DNA of 64,000 bases from JAJYTI01 sp035302145 (GCA_035302145.1 DATGSX010000159.1:17860-81859); one strand, 5' to 3'; counted from the stretch's first letter, positions 36,382 to 44,939 are shown. Numbers and translations are program-made. The notes: generated from the sequence alone by a model not told the origin.

Positions 36382-37353
36382 TTGAATGAACTTATAATCG
36401 AACTGCCGAATATACAGCCTTTAGAGTTTTTCGGGACACAAAACGAAACTTTAGATGCATTAAAAGCATATTATCCGCAACTAAAAATAGTGGCAAGAGG
36501 GAATATACTAAAAGTGTTTGGAGAAGAAGAGGTGCTACGAGAATTCGATAAACGAATGGAGATGGTTTTTGCATACTATCAAAAATACAACACGCTAGAT
36601 GTTTCTATGCTAGAGCGAATTCTTACCAGTGAGTCAAAATCAGATTATGATTCCGAAAAATTAAATGGGGATGTTCTCTTACACGGCGTAAGAGGAAAGA
36701 TGATAAAAGCAAGAACACCAAACCAACGCAGAATTGTAAAAGCAATAGATAAAAACGACATGGTGTTTGCTGTAGGGCCTGCAGGAACCGGAAAAACCTA
36801 CACAGGTGTAGCATTGGCTGTAAGAGCACTAAAGAATAAAGAAGTAAAACGAATAATCCTAACTAGACCAGCGGTAGAAGCAGGGGAAAACTTAGGTTTC
36901 CTGCCAGGTGATTTAACCGAAAAACTAGATCCATACATGCAACCACTTTACGATGCCTTGTTTGATATGATTCCCGCTGAGCGATTGGCATCGCATTTGG
37001 AAAGAGGTATTATACAAATTGCTCCATTGGCTTTTATGCGTGGTAGAACACTAGACGATGCTTTTGTTATTTTGGATGAGGCACAAAATACTACCAAGGC
37101 ACAGATGAAAATGTTTCTTACCCGAATGGGTGCAAGAGCTAAGTTTATGGTAACTGGCGATCCAGGCCAAATAGACCTACCTAGAAAAATGAGCTCTGGT
37201 TTAAAAGTTGCCTTACGAATACTAAAAGATGTGGATGGAATTTCCATCATTCACTTGGATGAAAGCGATGTGATTCGACATGAATTGGTGAAAAAGGTTA
37301 TTGATGCTTATAAAAAGGAAGAAGAGCAAAAAGAAAACGAGGAGGTAAAATAA
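36382..37353 (+). CDS. phoH: PhoH-family ATPase
   Basis: Cytoplasmic PhoH-like ATPase, probably an RNA-associated helicase or nuclease partner. The 323-residue protein has an N-terminal KH-like region (LEFFGTQNETLDALKAYYPQ), Walker A GPAGTGKTYTG near residue 133, GENLGFLPGDLTEKLDPYMQ, and Walker B AFVILDEAQNTTKAQM with sensor ARAKFMVTGDPGQIDLPRK. The start is TTG: the nearby ATG at 36386 is out of frame, and the alternative in-frame ATGs lie far inside the protein. Full length. Confidence 0.92.
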   Translation: MNELIIELPNIQPLEFFGTQNETLDALKAYYPQLKIVARGNILKVFGEEEVLREFDKRMEMVFAYYQKYNTLDVSMLERILTSESKSDYDSEKLNGDVLLHGVRGKMIKARTPNQRRIVKAIDKNDMVFAVGPAGTGKTYTGVALAVRALKNKEVKRIILTRPAVEAGENLGFLPGDLTEKLDPYMQPLYDALFDMIPAERLASHLERGIIQIAPLAFMRGRTLDDAFVILDEAQNTTKAQMKMFLTRMGARAKFMVTGDPGQIDLPRKMSSGLKVALRILKDVDGISIIHLDESDVIRHELVKKVIDAYKKEEEQKENEEVK

Positions 37354-37384
37354 CTTCACTACAAAAACTAATTATAAAGAATAG

Positions 37385-37417
37385 CACCCGTTTATAAAAT
37401 AAATTTATAGACGGGTG
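37385..37417. terminator. Hairpin after phoH
   Basis: CACCCGTTTATAAA pairs with TTTATAGACGGGTG (one G-T wobble) across a 5-base loop. The stem is strong, but the T run is weak (TAGTATTTT), so termination is likely but not certain. Confidence 0.6.
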
Positions 37418-37587
37418 TAGTATTTTGTGGAATATATAAGTCTTTCGTTTTGCATTAAACCACACAAAGGTTTTGTTAGAGTTATTTTTTTCTTTTTGAG
37501 CTAAACTCTTAGGATTAGCACTCTTAATAAAATGAAATCATCCCATTAGTTCTATAGGTTCTAAGTGTAAATGCTTGATTTTAGCTT

Positions 37588-37647
37588 AATACTCAGTAAG
37601 CCCTATCGAATACTCAGTGAGCCTAATGAATACTAAGTCACTCTTTG
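37588..37647 (+). repeat. Three imperfect 20-21-base direct repeats
   Basis: Units begin AATACTCAGTAAGCC (37588), AATACTCAGTGAGCC (37609) and AATACTAAGTCACTC (37629), at 21- and 20-base spacing, about two helical turns. They lie 93-152 bases upstream of the first BspA-like gene and could be a regulator-binding array. Confidence 0.5.
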
Positions 37648-37739
37648 TTGCCTTACTATATTTTATTACTCTATAAGCTATAACTAAAGTTTTGATATCA
37701 ATTCTTTAGGGTTATGTTTAACTAATTATTTAATAAATT

Positions 37740-39173
37740 ATGAAAAGGATTACATTACTTTCCGTATCCAGAAGAACTCGAAAAGCATTGGGCTTTCCAC
37801 AAAGAACTTTGTTGTTAAGTATTTTCTCATTATTGTTTTGCTCACTTGTCAGTTATGGCCAAACAGAACCATTTATTACCATTTGGAAAACCGATATTCC
37901 TGGTGATAGTAACGATACCTCCATTGAAATTCCTGCAAGTGGAACATTTGATTATACTTGGGAAGAAGTTGGTAATGCCAGCAATTATGGGTCAGGAAGT
38001 GGCTTTAATGTTACCAGAATTAATTTTGGCTCACCGGGAACCTATCAAGTCGCTATGACTCCTACAGGAACGGATCCGTTCCATCGAATAGCATTTAATG
38101 ATGAAGGAGACAAAGATAAAATATTAGACATTACCCAATGGGGCGATATAGAATGGAGTTCGTTTGAAAACGCTTACTTTGGAGCTTCAAACCTTGAAGT
38201 TTCTGCTGCAGATACTCCCGACCTAAGTAATGTAATCTCTATGCAATATGCTTTTGCTTATACACGTTTTTCAACAGCTTCTGAAATGAGTAATTGGAAT
38301 ACTGAGAATGTAGCGGATATGAGTGGAATGTTTAAAGACGCTCCTTCATTTAATCAAGATATTAGTGGTTGGAACACAGGAAATGTTATCGATATGGGAA
38401 GAATGTTTTATGGTGCTGCTTCTTTTAATCAAGATATTGGTGGTTGGGACGTCTCGAATGTAACAGTTATGTATGAGATGTTTTCTAGAGCTTCTTCTTT
38501 TAATCAAGATATTGGTAATTGGGATACAGGAAATGTTATCTCTATGGCATATATGTTTTTTTTTGCTTCTTCTTTTAATCAAGATATTGGTAATTGGGAT
38601 ACAGGAAATGTTATCTCTATGGCATATATGTTTGCTTTTGCTTCTTCTTTTAATCAAGATATTGGAAGTTGGGATTTAAGTAGATTAGGGCAGAACCGTT
38701 CTTATTATGGTGCAGAATATATGTTTGATTACAGTGGAATAGACTGTGAAAACTATAGCGCAACGCTATTAGGTTGGGCAAATAACTCTAATACTAATAC
38801 AGATATTGCTTTAGGAGCAGGTGGAATGCAATACAGTCCTGATGTAGAAGTTTACCGAAATATACTAATCAATGATTTAGGTTGGGCCATTAAAAGAGAT
38901 AGCGAAGGCTCTTGTACGCTTTCTGTAAACTCTGAAAAGGAAGTCACTTTTGACTTGTATCCAAACCCGACCAATGACTTTGTATATATCAACGGTTTAG
39001 AAGGTGAGGAATATATTAACCTATATGATATAAGTGGAAAACTGCTTAAGAGTTTTACTCCAGATAATCCAGAAGTAAGTATTGATATGACGGATTTTTC
39101 TAGTGGTGTTTATTTCTTGAATATCAAAACCAAAGATCAAATTCAGACTACGAAGAAAATTGTAAGGAAATAA
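37740..39173 (+). CDS. BspA-like (DUF285) repeat surface protein with T9SS tail, copy 1
   Basis: Exported protein of 477 residues. A long signal peptide (ends near residue 40, SLVSYGQ) leads to an N-terminal domain shared with the next gene (TEPFITIWKTD ... PASGTFDYTWEEVGNASN ... FGSPGTYQVAMTPTGTDPFH). It is followed by about five units of the 25-residue BspA/DUF285 repeat (SFNQDIGGWDVSNVTVMYEM), then a type A T9SS sorting domain (YPNPTNDFVYI ... SSGVYFLNI ... KKIVRK). DUF285 repeats form leucine-rich-repeat-like surfaces used for adhesion in other species. Two neighbouring units (38491-38640) are nearly identical in DNA, showing recent duplication. The ligand is unknown. Confidence 0.9.
   Translation: MKRITLLSVSRRTRKALGFPQRTLLLSIFSLLFCSLVSYGQTEPFITIWKTDIPGDSNDTSIEIPASGTFDYTWEEVGNASNYGSGSGFNVTRINFGSPGTYQVAMTPTGTDPFHRIAFNDEGDKDKILDITQWGDIEWSSFENAYFGASNLEVSAADTPDLSNVISMQYAFAYTRFSTASEMSNWNTENVADMSGMFKDAPSFNQDISGWNTGNVIDMGRMFYGAASFNQDIGGWDVSNVTVMYEMFSRASSFNQDIGNWDTGNVISMAYMFFFASSFNQDIGNWDTGNVISMAYMFAFASSFNQDIGSWDLSRLGQNRSYYGAEYMFDYSGIDCENYSATLLGWANNSNTNTDIALGAGGMQYSPDVEVYRNILINDLGWAIKRDSEGSCTLSVNSEKEVTFDLYPNPTNDFVYINGLEGEEYINLYDISGKLLKSFTPDNPEVSIDMTDFSSGVYFLNIKTKDQIQTTKKIVRK
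38491..38640 (+). repeat. Two adjacent 75-base repeat copies in BspA-like gene 1
   Basis: Copy 38491-38565 and copy 38566-38640 agree at about 73 of 75 bases, the only change turning a Phe codon into Ala. Each copy is one 25-residue unit. Confidence 0.85.
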
Positions 39174-39200
39174 ATCACAACCTTTGTTTTAGATTTTAAT

Positions 39201-39235
39201 AATGGCTGTCGATTTATAAAGAATCGACAGCCATT
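39201..39235 (+). terminator. Terminator of BspA-like copy 1
   Basis: AATGGCTGTCGATT / AATCGACAGCCATT perfect stem with a 7-base loop. The same stem follows copy 2. Confidence 0.8.
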
Positions 39236-39401
39236 ATTATTTTAAAAAGATTAATTAAACTTTTTACCTCGCCATAAGTCAACCTTCCTCAATTACACAA
39301 TTATCTCATCTTACTCTTTTAAATCTAAATACTTTTTTCACCGAAAACTAAGTGTATATCATTAACTAATATAAATTATCGATTTGAATATTAACATTTT
39401 T

Positions 39402-39431
39402 TTGTTAAATGTTAAAATTGACTTATCTTTG
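39402..39431 (+). promoter_or_regulatory. Bacteroidota housekeeping promoter of BspA-like copy 2
   Basis: TTG (39402-39404), exactly 19 bases, TATCTTTG (39424-39431). The predicted start near 39438 gives a leader of about 40 bases. Copy 1 lacks an equivalent, so the two genes are probably expressed differently. Confidence 0.82.
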
Positions 39432-39479
39432 TGCAAGAGGTGCTAGTTAAATAACTTATTAAGATTAAATCGATTGATT

Positions 39480-41441
39480 ATGAAGAAGGTTAATTCACTT
39501 TTCGAGCTTAAAATACGCTCAAAATCTTTTAGCTTTTCTAAAAAGCTATTGCTTAGTGTAGTGGCATTATTGTTTTGCTCACTTGTCAGTTATGGTCAAA
39601 CAGAACCATTTATAACCATTTGGAAAACCGATAATCCTGGATTTAGCAGTAATACACAAATCACTATTCCTGCAAGCGGTATGTTTGATTATACTTGGGA
39701 AGAAGTTGGTAATGCCAGCAATTCTGGGTCAGGAAGTGGCACTGATGTTACCACCATTGATTTTGGAACACCTGGAACTTATCAAGTCGCTATGACTCCT
39801 ACAGGAACGGATCCGTTCCATCGAATAGAATTTAATTATGAAGGAGACAAATATAAAATATTGGACATTACTCAATGGGGCGGTATAGAATGGAGTTCTT
39901 TTGAAACAGCCTACTCTGGAGCTCTACACCTTGAAATTACTGCTGCAGATACGCCTGATTTAAATAATGTAACTTCTATGCTCAAGGCTTTTGCTATTAC
40001 TAACTTTTCAACTGTTCCGGAAATGAATAATTGGAATACTGAGAATGTAGCAGATATGAGCGGCATGTTTGCCGGTGCGGTTTCTTTTAATCAAGATCTT
40101 GGTGGTTGGGATGTTAGTAATGTAACCGATATGTCTTCAATGTTTGAAAGCGCTTCTTCTTTTAATCATGATATTGGTAGTTGGGATGTTTCGAATGTAA
40201 CGGATATGTCAGAGATGTTTTCTGGTGCTTCATCTTTTAATCAAGATATTGGTGGTTGGAATACTGAAAATGTGACTAATATGGTTGGAATGTTTTGGGG
40301 TGCTTCTTCTTTTAATCAAGATATCGGTGGTTGGGATGTTTCGAATGTAGCGGATATGGTTGCGATGTTTGCCGGTGCGGTTTCTTTTAATCAAGATCTT
40401 GGTGGTTGGGATGTTTCGAATGTAGCGGATATGCGTGCGATGTTTGCTTCTGCTTCTGCTTCTTCTTTTAATCAAGATATCGGTGGTTGGGATGTTTCGA
40501 ATGTAGCGAATATGTCAGAGATGTTTTCTGGTGCTTCTTCTTTTAATCAAGATATTGGTGGTTGGGATATCTCGCATGTAACAGATATGGGTAAGATGTT
40601 TTCTGGCGCTCTTTCTTTTAATCAAGATATTGGTGGTTGGAACGTCTCGAATACAATTAATATGTCATGGATGTTTGCTAATGCTTCTTCTTTTAATCAT
40701 GATATTGGTGGTTGGGATGTTTCGAATGTAACGGGTATGTTTGGGATGTTTTCTAGAGCTTCTTCTTTTAATCAAGATATTGGTGGTTGGGACGTTTCGA
40801 ATGTAACGGATATGTCATGGATGTTATTTGGAGCTTCTTCTTTTAATCAAGATATCGGTGGTTGGGATGTTTCGAATGTAGCGGGTATGGCATCTATGTT
40901 TTTTGAAGCTTCTTCTTTTAATCAAGATATTGGCGATTGGGATTTAAGTAGTTTAGGGCAGAATAATGATGGTATAACCGCAGAATATATGTTTAATAAC
41001 AGTGGAATAGATTGTGAAAACTACAGTGAAACGCTACTAGGTTGGGCTAATAATCTTAATACTGCGGCTGATGTTATTTTAGGAGCTGACGGGATGCAGT
41101 ATAGTCCAGATGCTGAATCCTACCGAAATATACTAATCAACGACTTAGGCTGGACTATTGAAGGAGATAGCGAAGGCTCTTGTACGCTTTCTGTAAATTC
41201 TGAAATGGAAATCACTTTTGACTTGTATCCAAACCCGACTAATGACTTAGTGTTTATCAGTGGATTAGAAGGTGAGGAATCAATAAGTCTATTTAATATA
41301 AGTGGAAAGTTACTTCATAGTTTTACTACGGATAATACAGAAGTAAGTATTGACATGACGCAGTTTTCTAGTGGTGTTTATTTCTTAAATATCAAAACCA
41401 AGGATCAAATTCAGACTACGAAGAAAGTCATTAAGCAGTAA
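39480..41441 (+). CDS. BspA-like (DUF285) repeat surface protein with T9SS tail, copy 2
   Basis: Paralogue of the preceding gene, 653 residues from the ATG at 39480 (a TTG two codons upstream is less likely). Signal peptide to about residue 40 (LFCSLVSYGQ), the shared N-terminal domain, then about twelve 25-residue units (consensus SFNQDIGGWDVSNVTDMSxM) against five in copy 1, and a T9SS type A tail (YPNPTNDLVFI ... SSGVYFLNI ... KKVIKQ). One unit is two residues longer (MFASASAS). A block starting GCCGGTGCGG recurs exactly 300 bases apart (four units), suggesting internal recombination. It should sit on the cell surface; adhesion is likely but not shown. Confidence 0.9.
   Translation: MKKVNSLFELKIRSKSFSFSKKLLLSVVALLFCSLVSYGQTEPFITIWKTDNPGFSSNTQITIPASGMFDYTWEEVGNASNSGSGSGTDVTTIDFGTPGTYQVAMTPTGTDPFHRIEFNYEGDKYKILDITQWGGIEWSSFETAYSGALHLEITAADTPDLNNVTSMLKAFAITNFSTVPEMNNWNTENVADMSGMFAGAVSFNQDLGGWDVSNVTDMSSMFESASSFNHDIGSWDVSNVTDMSEMFSGASSFNQDIGGWNTENVTNMVGMFWGASSFNQDIGGWDVSNVADMVAMFAGAVSFNQDLGGWDVSNVADMRAMFASASASSFNQDIGGWDVSNVANMSEMFSGASSFNQDIGGWDISHVTDMGKMFSGALSFNQDIGGWNVSNTINMSWMFANASSFNHDIGGWDVSNVTGMFGMFSRASSFNQDIGGWDVSNVTDMSWMLFGASSFNQDIGGWDVSNVAGMASMFFEASSFNQDIGDWDLSSLGQNNDGITAEYMFNNSGIDCENYSETLLGWANNLNTAADVILGADGMQYSPDAESYRNILINDLGWTIEGDSEGSCTLSVNSEMEITFDLYPNPTNDLVFISGLEGEESISLFNISGKLLHSFTTDNTEVSIDMTQFSSGVYFLNIKTKDQIQTTKKVIKQ
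40082..40950 (+). repeat. Array of about twelve 75-base repeat units
   Basis: Each 75-base unit codes one SFNQDIGGWDVSNV-type module. Several neighbouring units share long identical DNA stretches, so copy number can change by slippage or unequal exchange. Confidence 0.85.
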
Positions 41442-41465
41442 AGCGAAATATTTATTTTCGAATAA

Positions 41466-41504
41466 AAAATGGCTGTCGATTTATAAAAAATCGACAGCCA
41501 TTTT
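41466..41504. terminator. Bidirectional terminator between BspA-like copy 2 and the M42 peptidase
   Basis: AAAATGGCTGTCGATT / AATCGACAGCCATTTT perfect stem with a short loop. The core is identical to the terminator after copy 1. It serves the convergent M42 gene on the other strand as well. Confidence 0.85.
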
Positions 41505-41551
41505 AATTGTCCTTTTAAACTAAAAAACGCTTGTTTTAGTCGATTATTAAA

Positions 41552-42640
41552 CTATTTAAAATAACAAAAATCCTCATTTTCCTCCATGCTTAACACACTG
41601 TGGTAGATCAATTTAATTACATTCTCCACATCTTTTTTATGTGCCATTTCTACCGTGGTATGCATATAACGTAGTGGAAGAGAAATCAAAGCACTAGCCA
41701 CCCCGGCATTGCTATAAGCAAAAGCATCGGTGTCGGTTCCTGTGGCTCTAGACGAAGCGGCTCGTTGGATTGGAATGTCGTTGGCCTTGGCCGTTTTTAT
41801 GATTAAATCCCTAAGCTTTTGTTGTACTGCTGGCGCATAGGTAATCACAGGGCCATCGCCCAATCGTGCTTCTCCTTGTGTTTTCTTATCGATCATTGGG
41901 GTAGTTGTATCGTGCGTTACATCGGTAACAATTGCTGCGTTTGGTTTAATGCGCTCTGCAATCATCTCTGCACCTCTTAGTCCTATTTCCTCTTGGACCG
42001 AGTTGGTGATATACAATCCGAAAGGTAATTTCTTTTTATTTTCGTGAAGTAATCTAGCAACTTCAGCAATCATAAATCCGCCCATGCGATTGTCTATGGC
42101 ACGACAAACTAGTTTATCTCCATTTAGAATCATGAGTTCATCCGGATAGGTAATTACGCAACCTACATGTACGCCTAGTTTTTCTACTTCCTCTTTGGAA
42201 TTACATCCGACATCGATAAAAATATTATCCAATTTTGGAGGTGTTTCTTTACTCGCTTTACGAGTGTGAATAGCTGGCCAACCAAAAACACCTTGTACAA
42301 TTCCGTTATCGGTATGAATGTTTACACGCTTCGATGGCGCTATTTGATGGTCGCTTCCTCCGTTTCGGATAACGTAAATCATTCCATCGTCGGTGATGTA
42401 ATTTACATACCATGAAATTTCATCGGCATGTCCTTCAATAACCACTTTGTAAGGAGCATCTGGGTTAATCACGCCAACTGCTGTGCCATACGTATCGGTA
42501 ATGAAAGTGTCGACATAAGGCTTTAAGTATTCCATCCACAATTTCTGACCGTTCCACTCATAGCCTGTTGGTGAAGCGTTGTTGAGGTAGGCGGTTAAAA
42601 ACTCCATGGACTTGTCTGTCAAAATGCTTTTTTTGCTCAT
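41552..42640 (-). CDS. M42-family metallo-aminopeptidase
   Basis: Di-metal aminopeptidase of 362 residues (glutamyl/PepA-like, once mislabelled endoglucanase M). Metal and catalytic residues are in place: the His in IEGHADEISW, the bridging Asp in CRAIDNRMGG, the Glu pair in NSVQEEIGLRGA, the Asp in AIVTDVTHDTTTP and the His in LRYMHTTVEM. Cytoplasmic, probably a large tetrahedral oligomer as in relatives. It is divergent from a DUF4294 gene with promoter-like boxes on both strands between them. It finishes short peptides produced by other proteases. Confidence 0.93.
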   Translation of the reverse strand: MSKKSILTDKSMEFLTAYLNNASPTGYEWNGQKLWMEYLKPYVDTFITDTYGTAVGVINPDAPYKVVIEGHADEISWYVNYITDDGMIYVIRNGGSDHQIAPSKRVNIHTDNGIVQGVFGWPAIHTRKASKETPPKLDNIFIDVGCNSKEEVEKLGVHVGCVITYPDELMILNGDKLVCRAIDNRMGGFMIAEVARLLHENKKKLPFGLYITNSVQEEIGLRGAEMIAERIKPNAAIVTDVTHDTTTPMIDKKTQGEARLGDGPVITYAPAVQQKLRDLIIKTAKANDIPIQRAASSRATGTDTDAFAYSNAGVASALISLPLRYMHTTVEMAHKKDVENVIKLIYHSVLSMEENEDFCYFK

Positions 42641-42676
42641 ATATATATACTATTTACTTTTGAAAATCAATACAAA

Positions 42677-42726
42677 CAAAAATACATAATTCTATAGGCA
42701 TGGGCGCTGTAGATTTCTTATTTTTG
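42677..42726. promoter_or_regulatory. Divergent promoter boxes between M42 peptidase and DUF4294 genes
   Basis: CAAAAATA at 42677-42684 (minus-strand TATTTTTG) and TATTTTTG at 42719-42726 (plus) each fit TAnnTTTG at a suitable distance from the two starts; clear TTG elements are missing. Confidence 0.4.
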
Positions 42727-42745
42727 AGTAGATAAAAACCTGTAT

Positions 42746-43453
42746 ATGTCAAGATTAACTATTTGTTTTATACTTATGTGGAGTATGCTTTCTGTTCTTA
42801 TCTCGTACGGACAAGAAAGGAGGGATACGCTTTATAAGAAAGATAGCACTTATGTTGATGGGTATATTGTAGGTAAAGTAAAAGATACACTAGAAATAGA
42901 ATTAGATGAGGTTTGGCTATTACCAAAAATTAATTTTGAATCTAAGCAAGCTAGGAGAGAGTATCTAAAAACTAAACGCAGAGTATACAAAGTATATCCT
43001 TTTGCAGTATTAGCAGCCGAAAGGTTGGAGGTTGTAAATGATTTATTAGAAACTTTACCGAATAATAGGAGTAGGAGGGTGTACTTACGTCGCGCAGAGA
43101 AGTTTATGCAAGAAGAATTTACCGACACCTTAAAAACCTTCACTAGATCGGAAGGGAGAATTTTATTTAAATTGGTTCATAGACAAACAGGCTACACTAC
43201 TTTTGAGTTAGTAAAAGAATATCGCTCGGGATGGAAAGCTTTTTGGTTTAATACAGCTGCTTCGGTTTATGATCTTTCCATGAAGCAAACCTATGAACCA
43301 TATACCGAAAAAGAGGATTTTTATATAGAGGATATATTACAAAATGCATTTAGAATTGGACGATTAGAGGAACAGGATCCTGCTGTTATAATCGATTTAT
43401 TAGAGATGTATAATTCTTGGCAAGAAAAAGAAGAAACTCCCCATCCGGAGTAA
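42746..43453 (+). CDS. DUF4294-family exported protein
   Basis: Bacteroidota-specific protein of 235 residues and unknown function. It has a signal peptide ending near residue 22 (LMWSMLSVLISYGQ), then the DUF4294 core: VDGYIVGKVKDTLEIELDEV, followed by the basic segment ARREYLKTKRRVYKVYPFAV and RRAEKFMQEEFTDTLKTFTR, GRILFKLVHRQTGYTTFELV. No enzymatic motif is visible. It is commonly near an M42 peptidase in related genomes as far as I recall, as here. Probably periplasmic. Confidence 0.85.
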   Translation: MSRLTICFILMWSMLSVLISYGQERRDTLYKKDSTYVDGYIVGKVKDTLEIELDEVWLLPKINFESKQARREYLKTKRRVYKVYPFAVLAAERLEVVNDLLETLPNNRSRRVYLRRAEKFMQEEFTDTLKTFTRSEGRILFKLVHRQTGYTTFELVKEYRSGWKAFWFNTAASVYDLSMKQTYEPYTEKEDFYIEDILQNAFRIGRLEEQDPAVIIDLLEMYNSWQEKEETPHPE

Positions 43454-43634
43454 ACCTCAATATATAATTACGTTTTAAACGAAAATCATTAATTAAATAA
43501 TTTAGGATTGAAATTGGATTTATATCGGGAATTATGCTAATAAACGCTTTCAAGTGCTAATTAGTATAAAACTTTTTTGTTTTTTTCATTAATAGAATTT
43601 TAATATCTATATTAGGCAAAAGAAATTCTTCAAT

Positions 43635-44018
43635 ATGGAAAAAATAAAATATCAAATGGAGTTCCCAATTCAATCTTCTCCTAGCTTATTATTCCAGTAT
43701 ATTTCTACTCCTTCTGGGATGGGAGAGTGGTATGCTGATAATGTGAATTCTCGAGGGGAACTATTTACCTTTATATGGTCTGGAAGCGAGGAGAAAGCTA
43801 GGTTATTGAGTTCACGTACAGATGAACGAGTGAAGTTTCGCTGGTTGGAAGATGATGACGAGCCATATTTCTTTGAAATGCGTATTCAAGTAGATGGGGT
43901 TACCAACGATGTTTCATTGATTGTTACGGATTTTGCAGAAGAAGATGAAGTGGAAGGAAGTAAATTGCTTTGGGAGAGTATGGTCGATAATTTAAAACAA
44001 ACTCTAGGTTCTCGATAA
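43635..44018 (+). CDS. START-like domain protein
   Basis: A 127-residue soluble protein with the helix-grip (SRPBCC/START-like) pattern: MEFPIQSSPSLLFQYISTPS, GMGEWYADNV, strands FTFIWSGSEEKARLLS and VKFRWLEDDDEPYFFEMRIQ, and a C-terminal helix LLWESMVDNLKQTLGS. Such proteins bind hydrophobic ligands or act as co-chaperones; the function here is unknown. It lies between DUF4294 and the class IV aminotransferase on the same strand. Confidence 0.82.
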   Translation: MEKIKYQMEFPIQSSPSLLFQYISTPSGMGEWYADNVNSRGELFTFIWSGSEEKARLLSSRTDERVKFRWLEDDDEPYFFEMRIQVDGVTNDVSLIVTDFAEEDEVEGSKLLWESMVDNLKQTLGSR

Positions 44019-44035
44019 AAGGATAGAAATTTTCT

Positions 44036-44043
44036 TAGTTTTG
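44036..44043 (+). promoter_or_regulatory. Possible -7 box of the aminotransferase gene
   Basis: TAGTTTTG fits TAnnTTTG. A start near 44050 would place the ATG at 44076 about 25 bases downstream and make the upstream TTG (44058) an unlikely start. Confidence 0.4.
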
Positions 44044-44075
44044 CGCAACATATAAAATTGGTAAAACGGAACATA

Positions 44076-44936
44076 ATGAAAGCTATTTTAAACGGAACAA
44101 TAGTTAATCGAGAAGAAAATAACATCCAACTTGCTAATCGTGGTTTACAGTATGGAGATGCTGTTTTTGAAACTATGCGAGGTGCTGATTCGCATATTTA
44201 TTTTTGGGAAGACCACTATTTTCGATTAATGGCTTCTATGCGAATTCTTAGAATGCCAATCCCTATGAAGTTTACACCAGAATATTTAAATGAAAAGGTG
44301 CTGGAACTCATAAAAGAAAACAAGCTACAGAAGTCTCCGTTTTCTGTAAAGATTTTAGTTTGGCGAGATGCTACTGGAAAATACACTCCGATAGACTCTA
44401 ATGTAGGCTATTTTATAACTATAGATAAATTAGACTCACCACTTTTTACATATAACGATCAAGCGTACGAGGTAAACTTATTCCGCGATCATTATGTACA
44501 TGCTGGAATGTTATCCAATGTAAAGACTACCAATAGGATTATAAATGTGTTAGGAAGCATATATGCCAATGAAAACGATTATGACAACTGCTTGTTACTA
44601 AACGATACAAAACACGTTGCAGAAGCCTTAAATGCAAATTTATTTTTAGTTAATGGCTATAAAATTCGGACTCCTAAATTAGAATCGGGTTGTATAAATG
44701 GTATGATGCGTAAACAAGTTATAAAACTTATAGGGGAGTGGCCAGACTATATTTTGGAAGAAGACGATATATCTCCGTTTGAGCTACAAAAGGCAGACGA
44801 GATGTTTTTAACCAATTCACTAGTGGGAATTCAGCCTGTATCGAGATATAGAAAAAAGGAATATGCTACAAAAGTAAGTAAGCAGTTACATGAGAGATTG
44901 AATGCAAAACTCTTTAACAAGGAATCGCTTGTCTAA
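44076..44936 (+). CDS. PLP-dependent aminotransferase class IV (branched-chain or PabC-like)
   Basis: Fold-type IV PLP enzyme of 286 residues: MKAILNGTIVNREENNIQLA, RGLQYGDAVFETMRG, the PLP-lysine region NVKTTNRIINVLG, then NDTKHVAEALNANLFLVNG and the phosphate-binding ESGCINGMMRKQVI. The family covers branched-chain aminotransferase, D-amino-acid aminotransferase and aminodeoxychorismate lyase (PabC). The short length and the neighbours do not decide; PabC is attractive because a PabB-like gene lies at 11.5 kb, but that is inference. ATG at 44076 is preferred to TTG at 44058. Confidence 0.82.
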   Translation: MKAILNGTIVNREENNIQLANRGLQYGDAVFETMRGADSHIYFWEDHYFRLMASMRILRMPIPMKFTPEYLNEKVLELIKENKLQKSPFSVKILVWRDATGKYTPIDSNVGYFITIDKLDSPLFTYNDQAYEVNLFRDHYVHAGMLSNVKTTNRIINVLGSIYANENDYDNCLLLNDTKHVAEALNANLFLVNGYKIRTPKLESGCINGMMRKQVIKLIGEWPDYILEEDDISPFELQKADEMFLTNSLVGIQPVSRYRKKEYATKVSKQLHERLNAKLFNKESLV

Positions 44937-44939
44937 ATA

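Larger units (their letters stand above)
37354..37739. other. Intergenic region of 386 bases upstream of the first BspA-like gene
   Basis: It holds a 14-bp stem-loop at 37385-37417 just after phoH, and three imperfect direct repeats at 37588-37640. No open frame or RNA gene was recognised. No exact TTG-N19-TAnnTTTG promoter was found; the AT-rich stretch near 37650-37690 is the best guess. Confidence 0.6.
39174..39479. other. Intergenic region between the two BspA-like genes
   Basis: It contains the terminator of copy 1 (39201-39235) and, toward the right, the exact-spacing promoter of copy 2 (39402-39431). The middle is AT-rich with no open frame. Confidence 0.6.

Noticed and set aside
38346..38657. 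Open frame on the minus strand with repeated RRSKSKHICH-like units
   Set aside because: The periodicity only mirrors the 75-base units of the surface-protein gene on the other strand.
40082..40950. Regular repeats resembling a CRISPR array
   Set aside because: Units are 75 bases, in frame and coding, without conserved repeat-variable spacer structure; they are protein modules.
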